Positions 13,855 through 21,574 of a stretch of 23,898 bases of DNA are shown piece after piece. Both the position numbers and the translations under genes were made by a program. This DNA comes from an uncultured Collinsella sp. (GTDB lineage Bacteria; Actinomycetota; Coriobacteriia; Coriobacteriales; Coriobacteriaceae). The DNA is taken from contig CABTWP010000031.1 of assembly GCA_902488525.1 (NCBI GenBank), positions 1 to 23,898 on the forward strand. The letters are read 5' to 3'. The notes below the pieces were generated by a model. The model did no database searches. It worked only from the letters and a program-made list of their open reading frames with translations, and was not told where the DNA came from. Numbering within the stretch: the first letter of the stretch is position 1; each line of letters starts with the position of its first letter.

Positions 13855-15252
13855 TTAGGCTCGCTCGATGAAGGCCTTGTAGCCGCGATAGGCCTCGTAG
13901 ATGTCGGCCTTGTTGGCGACCTCCCACAGGGCGTGCATGGACAGGACGGCAACGCCGGAGTCGATGACGTTCATGCCGTACTTGGCCATGATGTAGGCGA
14001 TGGTGCCGCCGCCACCAGCGTTGACGCGGCCGAGCTCGCAGGTCTGGAAGTCCACGCCCGCCTCGTCCATGATGTCGCGGATGAGGGCCACATACTCGGC
14101 GTCGGCGTCGTTGGAGCCACCCTTGCCGCGGCTGCCCGTGTACTTGTTAAAGCACAGGCCGCGACCCATAAAGGCGGCGTTTTTGGTCTCGAACTTGCCG
14201 GCATAGCCCGGGTCGAAGCCGGCGGACACGTCGGAGGAGAGCATGCGGCTGCGGGCGAGTGCGCGGCGCAGGGCCAGCGGGCTATCCTCGCCGGCGAGCG
14301 TCATGATCTCGGCGACGGTGTTCTCGAAGAAGCGGCTTGTCATGCCGGTGGCGCCTACGGAGCCAATTTCCTCCTTGTCGACGATGAGCGTGATGCTCGT
14401 GCGCTCGACATTGGCCACATTGATCTGGGCGAGCATGGAGGGGTAAGCGCAGACGCGGTCGTCGTGGCCATAGCCCAGAATCATGGAGCGGTCGAGGCCC
14501 ATGTCGCGGGCGGGACCGGCGGGCACGACCTCGATCTCGGCGGAGAGGAAGTCCTCCTCCTCGACGTCGTACTGCTCCTTGAGGATGTCCAGGAACATCT
14601 GCTTGACGGGCTCCTTGGGGGCGTCCTTGTCGTCCTCATCGAACTTGACGGGACGGCCGCCCACGATCACGTCGAGGATCTCGGCGTCGACGGCGTCCTT
14701 GGCGGGCTTGGCCATCTGCTCGCTCGAGAGGTGGATCAGCAGGTCGGAGATGGTAAAGACCGGATCGTCGGCCTTGTCACCGATGTTGATGTCGACGGTG
14801 GTGCCGTCCTTTTTGCAGATGACGCCCACGAGTGCAAGCGGGGAGGCCACCCAGTGGTAGCTCTTGACGCCGCCGTAGTAGTGCGTGTCGAGATAAGCCA
14901 TGTCGCCGGCCTCGAAGGCGGGGTTCTGCTTAAGGTCCAGGCGCGGCGAGTCCACGTGCGCGCCCAGGATGTTAAAGCCCTGCTCGAGCGGAGCGGTGCC
15001 CAGGTTGACGAGCATGAGGTCCTTGCCGTGGTTAGCGGCATACACCTTGTCGCCTGCCTTGAGCTCGCGGCCTTCGGCGATTACGGTCTCCAGGTCGACG
15101 TATCCCGCCTCCTCGGCCATCTTGATGCCGGCCTTGACGCACAGGCGCTCGGTCTTGTTCTCACTCAAAAACTGCTTATAGCCGCGGCAAAGCTCCTCGA
15201 GCTCCTCGATTTGCTGTGGCGTGTACTTTTTCCATGCGCAGGGACGCTCCAT
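13855..15252 (-). CDS. M18 family aminopeptidase
   Basis: This 465-residue protein is a cytosolic dinuclear-metal aminopeptidase of the M18 (aspartyl aminopeptidase/aminopeptidase I) family, which removes N-terminal residues, often acidic ones, from peptides. The start MERPCAWKKY at 15252 is supported by AAAGGAG on the minus strand; the longer open frame to 15387 lacks this. Metal and active-site motifs visible are ILGAHVDSPRLDLKQN (H99 and D101), the tandem acidic VDKEEIGSVGATGM (D292, E294-E295), GYGHDDRVCAYPS (260-271), DVSAGFDPGY and GKGGSNDADAEYVALI, with a late SMHALWEVANKADIYEAY that supplies the last His. Like other M18 enzymes it probably assembles into a large dodecamer. It diverges from polA. 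Confidence 0.93.
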   Translation of the reverse strand: MERPCAWKKYTPQQIEELEELCRGYKQFLSENKTERLCVKAGIKMAEEAGYVDLETVIAEGRELKAGDKVYAANHGKDLMLVNLGTAPLEQGFNILGAHVDSPRLDLKQNPAFEAGDMAYLDTHYYGGVKSYHWVASPLALVGVICKKDGTTVDINIGDKADDPVFTISDLLIHLSSEQMAKPAKDAVDAEILDVIVGGRPVKFDEDDKDAPKEPVKQMFLDILKEQYDVEEEDFLSAEIEVVPAGPARDMGLDRSMILGYGHDDRVCAYPSMLAQINVANVERTSITLIVDKEEIGSVGATGMTSRFFENTVAEIMTLAGEDSPLALRRALARSRMLSSDVSAGFDPGYAGKFETKNAAFMGRGLCFNKYTGSRGKGGSNDADAEYVALIRDIMDEAGVDFQTCELGRVNAGGGGTIAYIMAKYGMNVIDSGVAVLSMHALWEVANKADIYEAYRGYKAFIERA

Positions 15253-15418
15253 GACGCAGGCTCCTTTCGGATCGATCGTGCTGGTTGATGTACCGTGAGC
15301 CATCGTATCACGCGCGGGCTCACGGTGGCGGGGGAGCTTGATGTGAGGTGGCCGCGGGGCGGGGAGCGTGTAAACTGGAGTGAGCAAACCGTGCCCAGCC
15401 TAAAGCGAGGTATTCAAT

Positions 15419-18169
15419 ATGTCTGACAAGCGCCGCACCTTTGCCGTTATCGACGGCAACTCGCTCATGCATCGCGCCTTCCGCGCCGTGCCGCCGACCA
15501 TGAACGCGCCGGACGGTCGCCCCACCAACGCAATCTTTGGCTTTCTGAACATGTTCCTCAAGATGATCGATGCCTTTAACCCCGACGGCGTGGTCGTGGC
15601 GTTTGATAAGGGCAAGCCGCGCGTGCGCATGGAGATGCTGCCCCAGTATAAGGCGCAGCGCCCGCCCATGGACCCCGATCTGCATGCGCAGTTCCCTATG
15701 ATCAAGGAGCTGCTCGCCGCGCTCAACGTGCCGATTTTGCAGTCCGAGGGCTGGGAAGGCGACGATATCCTGGGTACCATGGCGCGCCTGGGCGAGCAGG
15801 CCGGCTGTGATATGCTGCTGGTGACTGGCGACCGCGACATGTATCAGCTCGTGACCGAGCACGTCAACGTGGTCTCGACCCGCAAGGGCCTGTCCGACGT
15901 GGCGATCATGACGCCCGAGAGCGTGGACGATCTGTATCACGGCATTACGCCGGCGCTCGTGCCCGACTTTTATGGTCTGAAGGGCGACACGTCCGATAAC
16001 ATCCCCGGCGTGCCGGGTATCGGCCCCAAAAAGGCGAGCGCGCTCATTGCGCAGTACGGTAGCCTGGACGAGGTCATCGCACATGCCGACGAGGTCAAGG
16101 GCAAGATGGGCGAAAACCTGCGCGCACACATCGACGATGCCCTGCTGAGCCGCAAGGTTGCGACCATCCGCACCGATGCGCCCGTTGAGCTCGATTTTGA
16201 GGCGACGTCCTTCCCAGCGTTTTCTGCCGATGAGGTTTCCGCGGCGCTGGGTACGCTTGGTATCACCGCCATGCAGAACCGTTTCTTGGCGCTGATCGGC
16301 GGCGAGGGTGGCGCTGCTGCCGCTGCTAGAACGTTTGAGATGCCCACGATTGAGCGCACCGCTGCCGGCGATGCCGAGGCGCTTGCTGACGTGGCGTCCG
16401 AGGTTTCGCGTGCGATCGAGGCGGGCGAGTGGGTCGCCGCCGTGGTGGACGATGACAAGGAAGAGGGCGCGCTCTTTGGACTGACGCGCACGCTGTGGTT
16501 GGCGACGTCCAAGGGCCTCTTCGCGCTCGAGGAGGGCGACAGCTGCGCGGCGGCTGAGGTTGAGGGCTTCAACTTCGTCCACGGCGTGATTGCTGGCGTG
16601 CTCGCGCGTCTGTTTATGGAGGGTCGCGTGGCGAGTCCGGATATGAAGGTGCTGTTGCACGAGCTTTCGCCCATCGATTCTTCTGAGCCCGAGCTCATGG
16701 ATCCGCTGGCAGTCGATTCCACGCGCATCTTCGATACCGTGGTTGCCGCCTACCTGCTGGATTCCGACCGCTCCGAGTTCGATGAGGCATATCTTGCCGA
16801 TACGTATCTGCAGATGGCGCTGCCTGCGGCGCGCGGTGCAGAGGGTGCCGGTGAGGACGCTCCGGCGCCCGCCGCTCGCACGGCGGCCTTGACGCTGGCG
16901 CTGGTCGCACCGCTGCGCGAGTGCATGGCCCGTGAGAATGCCGCCAACGTGTTCGATGGCATCGAGATGCCGCTCGTTCCGGTACTTGCCAAGATGGAGC
17001 GCACGGGCATGCTCGTGGACCCCGACCGTCTGCACAGTCTGTCCGAGGGTCTGGCGACCCAGATTACCGAGGTTGAGCGCAGTATTCGCGACCTTGCCGG
17101 TGACGAGACCTTTAACATCGGCAGCCCCATGCAGCTGTCGCATGTGCTCTTTGATGTGATGGGCCTTCCGACCAAGGGTCTCAAAAAGACCAAGCGCGGT
17201 TACTATTCGACCAATGCCAAGGTACTGAGTGATCTTGCCCGTGACCACGAGATTGTTCGTTTGATCTTAGACTGGCGTGAGAAGTCCAAGATCAAGTCCA
17301 CCTATCTGGACACGCTGGGCCCGCTACGCCGTGGTGACGGTCGCGTGCACACTACGTACAACCAGACCATCACGGCAACGGGGCGTCTGTCCTCGAGCGA
17401 CCCGAACCTGCAAAACATCCCGACGCGCTCGGAGCTGGGTCGTACCGTCAAGACGGCGTTTTCGGCAGGCGAGGGAAGCGTCTTTTTGGCGGTGGACTAC
17501 TCGCAGATCGAGCTGCGTCTGCTGGCACATCTCTCGGGTGACGAGCACCTGGTGCGCGCCTTTAACGAGGGCGAGGACTTCCATGCCGAGACGGCGGCGC
17601 GCGTGTTTGGTGTGCCGGTGTCCGAGGTAACGCCCGACTTGCGCAGTCGCGCCAAGGCCGTGAACTTTGGCATCGTGTATGGCCAGCAGGCCTACGGCCT
17701 GTCGCAGTCGCTGCATATCTCGATGGCCGAGGCACGCGACATGATCGACCGCTACTACGAGGCCTACCCGGGCGTGCGCACGTTCCTCGACAACGTGGTG
17801 GCACGCGCCAAGCAGACGGGCTACGCCGAGACCATGTACGGCCGCCGTCGTCATATTCCCGAGCTCAAGGCCAAAAACCCGCAACTCCGCGGCTTTGGCG
17901 AGCGCACGGCCATGAACCACCCCATGCAGGGTACCGCTGCTGACATCATCAAGATCGCCATGGCCCGCGTAAGTCGTTGCCTGGAAGAAGAAGGCTTTGC
18001 CGCCCACATGATCCTGCAAGTGCACGACGAACTGGACTTTGAGTGCCCCATCGACGAAGTCGAGCGCCTAACCACCATGGTCCGCGACGTCATGGAGCAC
18101 GTAGTGGACCTCCGCGTTCCCCTAATCGCCGAAGCCAGCACCGGCATAACCTGGGCCGATGCCAAGTAA
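15419..18169 (+). CDS. polA: DNA polymerase I
   Basis: This 916-residue family A polymerase fills gaps in DNA repair and replaces Okazaki RNA primers. Residues 1-290 are the 5'-3' nuclease: VIDGNSLMHRAFRA, VVAFDKG, EGWEGDDILGT (about 109-119), VTGDRDMYQL and GLKGDTSDNIPGVPGIGPKKA. Residues about 295-530 correspond to the proofreading domain but lack the DxE and other exonuclease carboxylates, so this activity is probably lost. The polymerase follows with motif A DYSQIELRLL (D693), motif B RSRAKAVNFGIVYGQQAYG (about 741-759) and motif C QVHDELDFE (about 866-874). The start has GCGAGG nine bases upstream. The last 120 bases and the downstream region turn A/C-rich on the coding strand. A strong hairpin at 18203-18236 follows. 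Confidence 0.97.
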   Translation: MSDKRRTFAVIDGNSLMHRAFRAVPPTMNAPDGRPTNAIFGFLNMFLKMIDAFNPDGVVVAFDKGKPRVRMEMLPQYKAQRPPMDPDLHAQFPMIKELLAALNVPILQSEGWEGDDILGTMARLGEQAGCDMLLVTGDRDMYQLVTEHVNVVSTRKGLSDVAIMTPESVDDLYHGITPALVPDFYGLKGDTSDNIPGVPGIGPKKASALIAQYGSLDEVIAHADEVKGKMGENLRAHIDDALLSRKVATIRTDAPVELDFEATSFPAFSADEVSAALGTLGITAMQNRFLALIGGEGGAAAAARTFEMPTIERTAAGDAEALADVASEVSRAIEAGEWVAAVVDDDKEEGALFGLTRTLWLATSKGLFALEEGDSCAAAEVEGFNFVHGVIAGVLARLFMEGRVASPDMKVLLHELSPIDSSEPELMDPLAVDSTRIFDTVVAAYLLDSDRSEFDEAYLADTYLQMALPAARGAEGAGEDAPAPAARTAALTLALVAPLRECMARENAANVFDGIEMPLVPVLAKMERTGMLVDPDRLHSLSEGLATQITEVERSIRDLAGDETFNIGSPMQLSHVLFDVMGLPTKGLKKTKRGYYSTNAKVLSDLARDHEIVRLILDWREKSKIKSTYLDTLGPLRRGDGRVHTTYNQTITATGRLSSSDPNLQNIPTRSELGRTVKTAFSAGEGSVFLAVDYSQIELRLLAHLSGDEHLVRAFNEGEDFHAETAARVFGVPVSEVTPDLRSRAKAVNFGIVYGQQAYGLSQSLHISMAEARDMIDRYYEAYPGVRTFLDNVVARAKQTGYAETMYGRRRHIPELKAKNPQLRGFGERTAMNHPMQGTAADIIKIAMARVSRCLEEEGFAAHMILQVHDELDFECPIDEVERLTTMVRDVMEHVVDLRVPLIAEASTGITWADAK

Positions 18170-18184
18170 AGACATACCAACAAC

Positions 18185-18203
18185 CCCAAAGTAACCAAAA
18201 CAG
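18185..18203 (+). repeat. A/C-rich box, second copy
   Basis: These 19 bases (CCCAAAGTAACC, then AAAACAG) match 4437-4455 at 18 of 19 positions. Both copies lie in A/C-biased DNA roughly 100-150 bases before a long inverted repeat, and ATCAGCCAA also occurs between box and repeat at both places (about 4474 and 18246). Confidence 0.6.
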
Positions 18204-18236
18204 AAGGGGGCTCCTTGCCAACAAGGAGCCCCCTTC
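18203..18236 (+). terminator. 15-bp perfect hairpin after polA
   Basis: Arms 18203-18217 and 18222-18236 are exactly complementary (GAAGGGGGCTCCTTG) around a 4-nt loop, 33 bases after the polA stop. Only ATTCC follows, so termination would rely on stem strength or a factor. Confidence 0.75.
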
Positions 18237-18302
18237 ATTCCAAACTATCAGCCAAGTATCCAGACGCCAAGACGCCATCCATGCGGCAAGCAAGTCACCG
18301 CA

Positions 18303-18432
18303 GGACCTGGCCGGGCGATGCGGGTAAGTTTTTCGTAGATTCCGCACGAGCCGAAGGCCACTTAATGTGGCCTTCGAGCGAGCCCAGGACCTGACCGAAC
18401 GAAAAACTTACCCGCGTCGCCCGGCCAGGTCC
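18303..18432. repeat. 33-bp inverted repeat with nested hairpin
   Basis: Arms 18303-18335 and 18400-18432 pair over 33 bases with a single G-U (T18319/G18416). The centre holds a perfect 10-bp hairpin, CGAAGGCCAC/GTGGCCTTCG (18352-18361, 18367-18376), with loop TTAAT. A degenerate extra copy of the left-arm start lies inside at 18385-18402 (15 of 18 matching 18301-18318, all differences G to A). The element lies between the convergent polA and HAD genes, 12 bases from the HAD stop. The layout, GC-rich outer end and T-run at the inner end, parallels 4589-4665. Confidence 0.95.
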
Positions 18433-18443
18433 GACAGGTTGCG

Positions 18444-19271
18444 TTAACGAGCCGCCAAGATGGCGTCGATGAGCGTCAGTACGCCCCCGTCGTTGTTGCT
18501 CGGAATGCGCCACTTGGCGTGCGCGTTCATGTGCTCCTCGGCATTGTCCACGATAAAGCTGTGACCGACGCGCTCCAGCATGGGGATGTCGTTGTAGGTG
18601 TCGCCCACGGCGGCAGCATCGGCAATATCGATGCCCAGGTGCTCGCACAGGTGAGCGACGCCGGCGCCCTTGTCGACGCCCAGGTTCATAAAGTCGATCC
18701 ACTCGCGCCCAGCGTTGGTGACGTAGAGTTTGTCCGAGAACTCGGGGCTATAGGTCTCGCGGAAAGCGGGCTCGGCGTCGTAGCCGGGGAAGAAGACCGA
18801 AATCTTGTTGGACTCGAAATCAATGCCCTCAAAGCTGTCGACGTAGTTGATTGTGTTGTAGTAGACGCTGATCTCGTCGTGGTATTGATGGTCGCGGGCA
18901 AGCACGTAGAACTCGTCGAAGCAGCACAGGACGGGGACAGCGCGAGGATCCTCCGAGGCACGGTTCAAGACCTGCTGATACAGCTCCACGTCAATATTGC
19001 TCTTATAGATATAGCTGCCGCGATAGATCACGCAAGCTCCGTTGTCGGGACAAAAGGCGAGGCGGTTCTTGATGCCCTCGAACATCTCCTCGAGCTTGGG
19101 GGCGGGACGTCCGCTGGCGGGGCAGAATACGATGCCGGCGTCGGCGAGCTTGTCCAGGCGCTCATCAAGACCCTGGGGCAGCACACGCTCGTCGGTCAGC
19201 AGCGTCTTGTCCATATCGACGGCGAGAATCTTAATGTTGCCGATGTTGGCGTCCGATTCGTAAGTTTGCAT
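18444..19271 (-). CDS. Cof-type HAD superfamily hydrolase
   Basis: This 275-residue cytosolic phosphatase-like protein is of the Cof/YidA (HAD-IIB) class, which mostly acts on sugar phosphates, nucleotide or cofactor phosphates. Motif I is AVDMDKTLLTD, with nucleophile D19 and acid D21; the usual Gly after the second Asp is Lys. Motif II is the PASGRPAPKL Ser, motif III the Lys in the DKGAGVAHLCEHLGI region, and motif IV VGDTYNDIPML, followed by a typical AxxHMNAHAKW and final LIDAIL helix. A C2-type cap occupies about residues 85-185. The start has AAAGGCG upstream on the minus strand. The gene diverges from the arginine genes across a 270-bp region. The substrate cannot be told from sequence. 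Confidence 0.9.
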   Translation of the reverse strand: MQTYESDANIGNIKILAVDMDKTLLTDERVLPQGLDERLDKLADAGIVFCPASGRPAPKLEEMFEGIKNRLAFCPDNGACVIYRGSYIYKSNIDVELYQQVLNRASEDPRAVPVLCCFDEFYVLARDHQYHDEISVYYNTINYVDSFEGIDFESNKISVFFPGYDAEPAFRETYSPEFSDKLYVTNAGREWIDFMNLGVDKGAGVAHLCEHLGIDIADAAAVGDTYNDIPMLERVGHSFIVDNAEEHMNAHAKWRIPSNNDGGVLTLIDAILAAR

Positions 19272-19545
19272 AAAAATGCGCCTTTCGTTTCGAGATTGTT
19301 TCAGACGTTATAACCATCAACTAGTAGTCGAGCGTATTTTCGCAGGAATGGTGCGTATTTGCACCACGCTTCACAAAGTAATGAAAAAACTTTTCAGAAA
19401 TTTGAATTTGTCGCTTGTGCTGCGGGCACTTTAGCGTAATATAGCGACCATCGAAAACGGAGACGGAAAAACAACCGCTTACCGAGTAAAAGGTACCGTT
19501 TACGATATTTGAATTGCGCCCGGCGATACGTGAAAGGAGAGGCAG
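19272..19545. other. Divergent regulatory region between HAD gene and arginine leader
   Basis: No gene with a ribosome site was found here; the tract is clearly more AT-rich than its neighbours. It holds a perfect palindrome TGGTGC-6-GCACCA at 19349-19366, a candidate promoter at 19415-19442, and two copies of ATTTGAATT (19400-19408 and 19507-19515) whose TGAAT core resembles half of an ArgR (ARG-box) site. One copy lies just upstream of the -35 box. Confidence 0.55.
19415..19442 (+). promoter_or_regulatory. Candidate promoter of the arginine leader/argG
   Basis: TTGTGC (19415-19420) and TAATAT (19437-19442) are 16 bases apart. Transcription would begin near 19449 and read through the 24-codon leader ORF into argG. 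Confidence 0.5.
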
Positions 19546-19620
19546 ATGCAGTTCGTAAAGATCATCACCACTGCAGACAATGCCATCCGACGCCAGCGCG
19601 CAATTTCCCGACGACGATAA
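19546..19620 (+). CDS. Arginine-rich leader peptide of argG (24 aa)
   Basis: The ORF starts with ATG at 19546, behind a strong AAAGGAGAGG Shine-Dalgarno (19533-19542), and ends with TAA at 19618-19620. The peptide is 24 residues long: MQFVKIITTADNAI followed by RRQRAISRRR. Six of the last ten residues are Arg, encoded by four CGA and two CGC codons, and three CGA codons stand directly before the stop. CGA is usually a slow codon, and CGC dominates elsewhere in this window. The position upstream of argG, the short length, and the run of codons for the pathway end product are the hallmarks of an attenuator leader peptide. The terminal codons also take part in a long-range helix (see 19607-19731). 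The role is inferred; expression of the ORF is not shown. Confidence 0.65.
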   Translation: MQFVKIITTADNAIRRQRAISRRR

Positions 19621-19731
19621 CAATCGTCTCTGTCCGCATGGGGCGATTTGCCTCAACAGAGTCATTTTGAGGTCGTTGGGTTTTAGCACGACATTGCTAC
19701 ATGTTTCTAGGGCATGTATGTGCTGATTTTT
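19607..19731 (+). promoter_or_regulatory. Candidate arginine transcription attenuator
   Basis: Mutually exclusive pairings are visible. Helix A pairs CCCGACGAC (19607-19615, the last Ser-Arg-Arg codons) with GTCGTTGGG (19672-19680): 9 pairs, one G-U. Helix B pairs GTCGT (19672-19676) with ACGAC (19688-19692). Helix C, terminator-like, pairs AGCAC (19685-19689) with GTGCT (19720-19724), encloses TACATG/CATGTA (19698-19703, 19713-19718), and is followed by GATTTTT (T-run 19727-19731). B excludes C, and A excludes B. A ribosome stalled on the CGA codons would break A, allow B and prevent C. Local stems GACGAT/ATCGTC (19613-19628) and CCTCAA/TTGAGG (19651-19672) also exist. The model fits amino-acid attenuation but has not been folded computationally. 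Confidence 0.55.
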
Positions 19732-19825
19732 GCTATTTAACCTGATATTGCACGGTATATGACCTTGAAATGACTTGCAACTGACCGATGTTCTAACTAG
19801 CTACCAAGGGCGAAAGGAAACAGCC

Positions 19826-21052
19826 ATGAGCAAGGAAAAAGTCGTTCTCGCATATTCCGGTGGTCTTGATACATCCGTATGTGTCAAGTGGCTCCAGGAC
19901 GAGAAGAATCTCGATGTCGTTTGCGTCTGCGGCAACGTGGGCCAGGAAGAGACCGGACTGGATGCCAAGAAGCAGAAGGCGCTCGACCTGGGCGTTCTCG
20001 ATTGCCAGGTACTCGACCTGCGCGACGAGTTCTCCGATGAGTTCCTGACTAAGGCCATCGCCGCAAACTCCATGTACGAGAACAAGTATCCGCTGCTCTC
20101 CGCCCTGTCTCGCCCGCTGCTTGCCAAGAAGCTTGTTGAGGTCGCCCACGAGTTTGGCGCGACCTACGTCGCCCACGGCTGCACCGGCAAGGGTAACGAC
20201 CAGGTCCGTTTTGAGGCCGCCGTCAAGGCCCTCGACCCCGAGCTCAAGGTTATCGCCCCGGTGCGCGAGTGGGATCTGAAGTGCCGTCCCGACGAGGTCG
20301 CCTATGCCCACGCTCACAACGTGCCGGTTCCCGAGGGTGCCAACGACAACCCCTACTCCATCGACGACAACCTGTGGGGTCGTGCCATTGAGTGCGGTCA
20401 CCTGGAGGATCCCTGGAACGAGCCGCTCGACGACGCTTGGGTTATGACCAAGAACCCCGAGGACACGCCCGACACCCCGACCTACACCGAGATTGAGTTT
20501 GAGGCCGGCAAGCCCGTCGCCGTCGACGGCAAGAAGATGAAACTCTCTGAGATCGTCATCGCCCTCAACAAGATCTCCGGCGACAATGGCTTTGGCCGTC
20601 TCGATCTGGTCGAGGATCGCCTGGTGGGCCTTAAGAGCCGCGAGTGCTACGAGGTTCCCGGCGCCCTGACGCTCATCACCGCCCACAAGGCGCTCGAGGA
20701 CATCTGCGTCGAGGGCGACCTGCTCAAGACCAAGATCAAGCTCGAGCAGGATTGGGCCACCGCCGTGTACAACGGCCAGTGGTACAGCCCGCTCAAAAAC
20801 GCGCTCGATGCCTTTATGGCCGATACCCAGAAGTTCGTGACCGGCACTGTCCGCCTGAAGTTCTTTAAGGGCAACTGCCATGTCGTCGGTCGCAAGAGCC
20901 CCTTCAGCCTCTACGACTACGGTCTGGCTACCTACGACCGCGACACCACGTTTGACGAGAAGGCCAGCGCCGGCTTTATCGAGATCGATACGCTGTCGCT
21001 CAAGACGTGGGCAAAGGTCCAGGGCCCCAGCTCTGCTGCCGCCCAGGCCTAG
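19826..21052 (+). CDS. argG: Argininosuccinate synthase
   Basis: ArgG (408 residues) joins citrulline and aspartate with ATP to give argininosuccinate, the penultimate step of arginine synthesis, in the cytosol. The PP-loop ATP motif AYSGGLDTSV is at residues 9-18. Further family blocks are YVAHGCTGKGNDQVRFE (about 113-129), the NPYSIDDNLWGRAIECG region (about 174-190), ESRECYEVPGA-like LKSRECYEVPGALTLITAHKALE, and the C-terminal GYSLYDYG-like FSLYDYGLATY. The ATG at 19826 follows GAAAGGA at 19813-19819; an open frame from 19775 lacks such a site. The long leader (19546-19825) carries the Arg-rich ORF and alternative hairpins, so expression is probably controlled by arginine. argH follows on the same strand after a 520-bp gap. 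Confidence 0.97.
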   Translation: MSKEKVVLAYSGGLDTSVCVKWLQDEKNLDVVCVCGNVGQEETGLDAKKQKALDLGVLDCQVLDLRDEFSDEFLTKAIAANSMYENKYPLLSALSRPLLAKKLVEVAHEFGATYVAHGCTGKGNDQVRFEAAVKALDPELKVIAPVREWDLKCRPDEVAYAHAHNVPVPEGANDNPYSIDDNLWGRAIECGHLEDPWNEPLDDAWVMTKNPEDTPDTPTYTEIEFEAGKPVAVDGKKMKLSEIVIALNKISGDNGFGRLDLVEDRLVGLKSRECYEVPGALTLITAHKALEDICVEGDLLKTKIKLEQDWATAVYNGQWYSPLKNALDAFMADTQKFVTGTVRLKFFKGNCHVVGRKSPFSLYDYGLATYDRDTTFDEKASAGFIEIDTLSLKTWAKVQGPSSAAAQA

Positions 21053-21205
21053 CGCCTCCTTCCCTTGGTATCCGCGCGGCCCATCCGCGTGATACATAAC
21101 GGGCGCACGGGGTCCCTACCTTTCGTTATGCTTGCTGACACTTCTTAACATCGGTGGCCCCTACGTTCCGCCCGCATATATGATGCCGCGTCTGCGGCTG
21201 AGTCC

Positions 21206-21235
21206 GAGCCCCGCCGGGGTTGTCCGGCGGGGCTC
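21206..21235 (+). terminator. 12-bp GC-rich hairpin after argG
   Basis: GAGCCCCGCCGG (21206-21217) pairs perfectly with 21224-21235 around a 6-nt loop and is followed by CTTCTATC. It may reduce read-through from argG into the genes behind it, or serve as a leader structure for the small ORF at 21286. Confidence 0.7.
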
Positions 21236-21285
21236 CTTCTATCAATTTGGCGGCTCTGCGCCTATATATATGAGGAGTATCCATT

Positions 21286-21456
21286 ATGTTCAATGCTTTC
21301 GCGCGTGCTTTACTTGCCCTCGCGCCCGAGTTCGATGCTGCAAAGGTCGAGGACGTTCCTATGAGCCTGAAGGCCTGGATCGATGGTTCGCAGGGCAACA
21401 TCCGGAGGGAGACGTTGGGCGCCAAGTGCATGGCGCGTCACTTCTTTGCAAATTAG
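21286..21456 (+). CDS. Small hypothetical protein between argG and argH (56 aa)
   Basis: The frame starts with ATG at 21286, eight bases after GAGGAG (21272-21277), and ends with TAG at 21454-21456. The 56-residue product (MFNAFARALLALAPEFD..., ending MARHFFAN) has a hydrophobic-amphipathic start and a basic C-terminal half, with no recognised domain. A GC-rich hairpin precedes it by about 50 bases, and the tract TATATATATGAGGAG lies in front. Codon choice is like that of neighbouring genes (GCC, GAG, GGC, CGC/CGT). It could be a real small protein co-transcribed with argH, or chance. No relation to arginine metabolism is visible in its sequence. Confidence 0.5.
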   Translation: MFNAFARALLALAPEFDAAKVEDVPMSLKAWIDGSQGNIRRETLGAKCMARHFFAN

Positions 21457-21574
21457 CTACATGGCTCCGCACACGGTGGGGAATGTGTAAAACTAGCGGT
21501 TGAAAAATCGCTTTAGCGATATGGCGCATTGCTTTGGGCGCTTGTTTTGGTATTTGGAGAAAGGGGACGGTTCC

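Noticed and set aside
13777..15288. 503-codon open frame on the + strand
   Set aside because: Antisense to the M18 aminopeptidase gene; its composition is that of a reversed coding strand.
15320..17248. 642-codon open frame on the - strand
   Set aside because: Antisense to polA, which has all of its motifs; a product of GC-rich codon structure.
19321..19689. 122-codon open frame on the - strand in the gene-poor region before argG
   Set aside because: It begins with GTG without a Shine-Dalgarno, has no recognisable domain, and overlaps the Arg leader ORF and promoter elements, which explain the region better. It could be revisited if conserved.
19793..21097. 434-codon open frame on the - strand
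   Set aside because: Antisense to argG, with no ribosome site.
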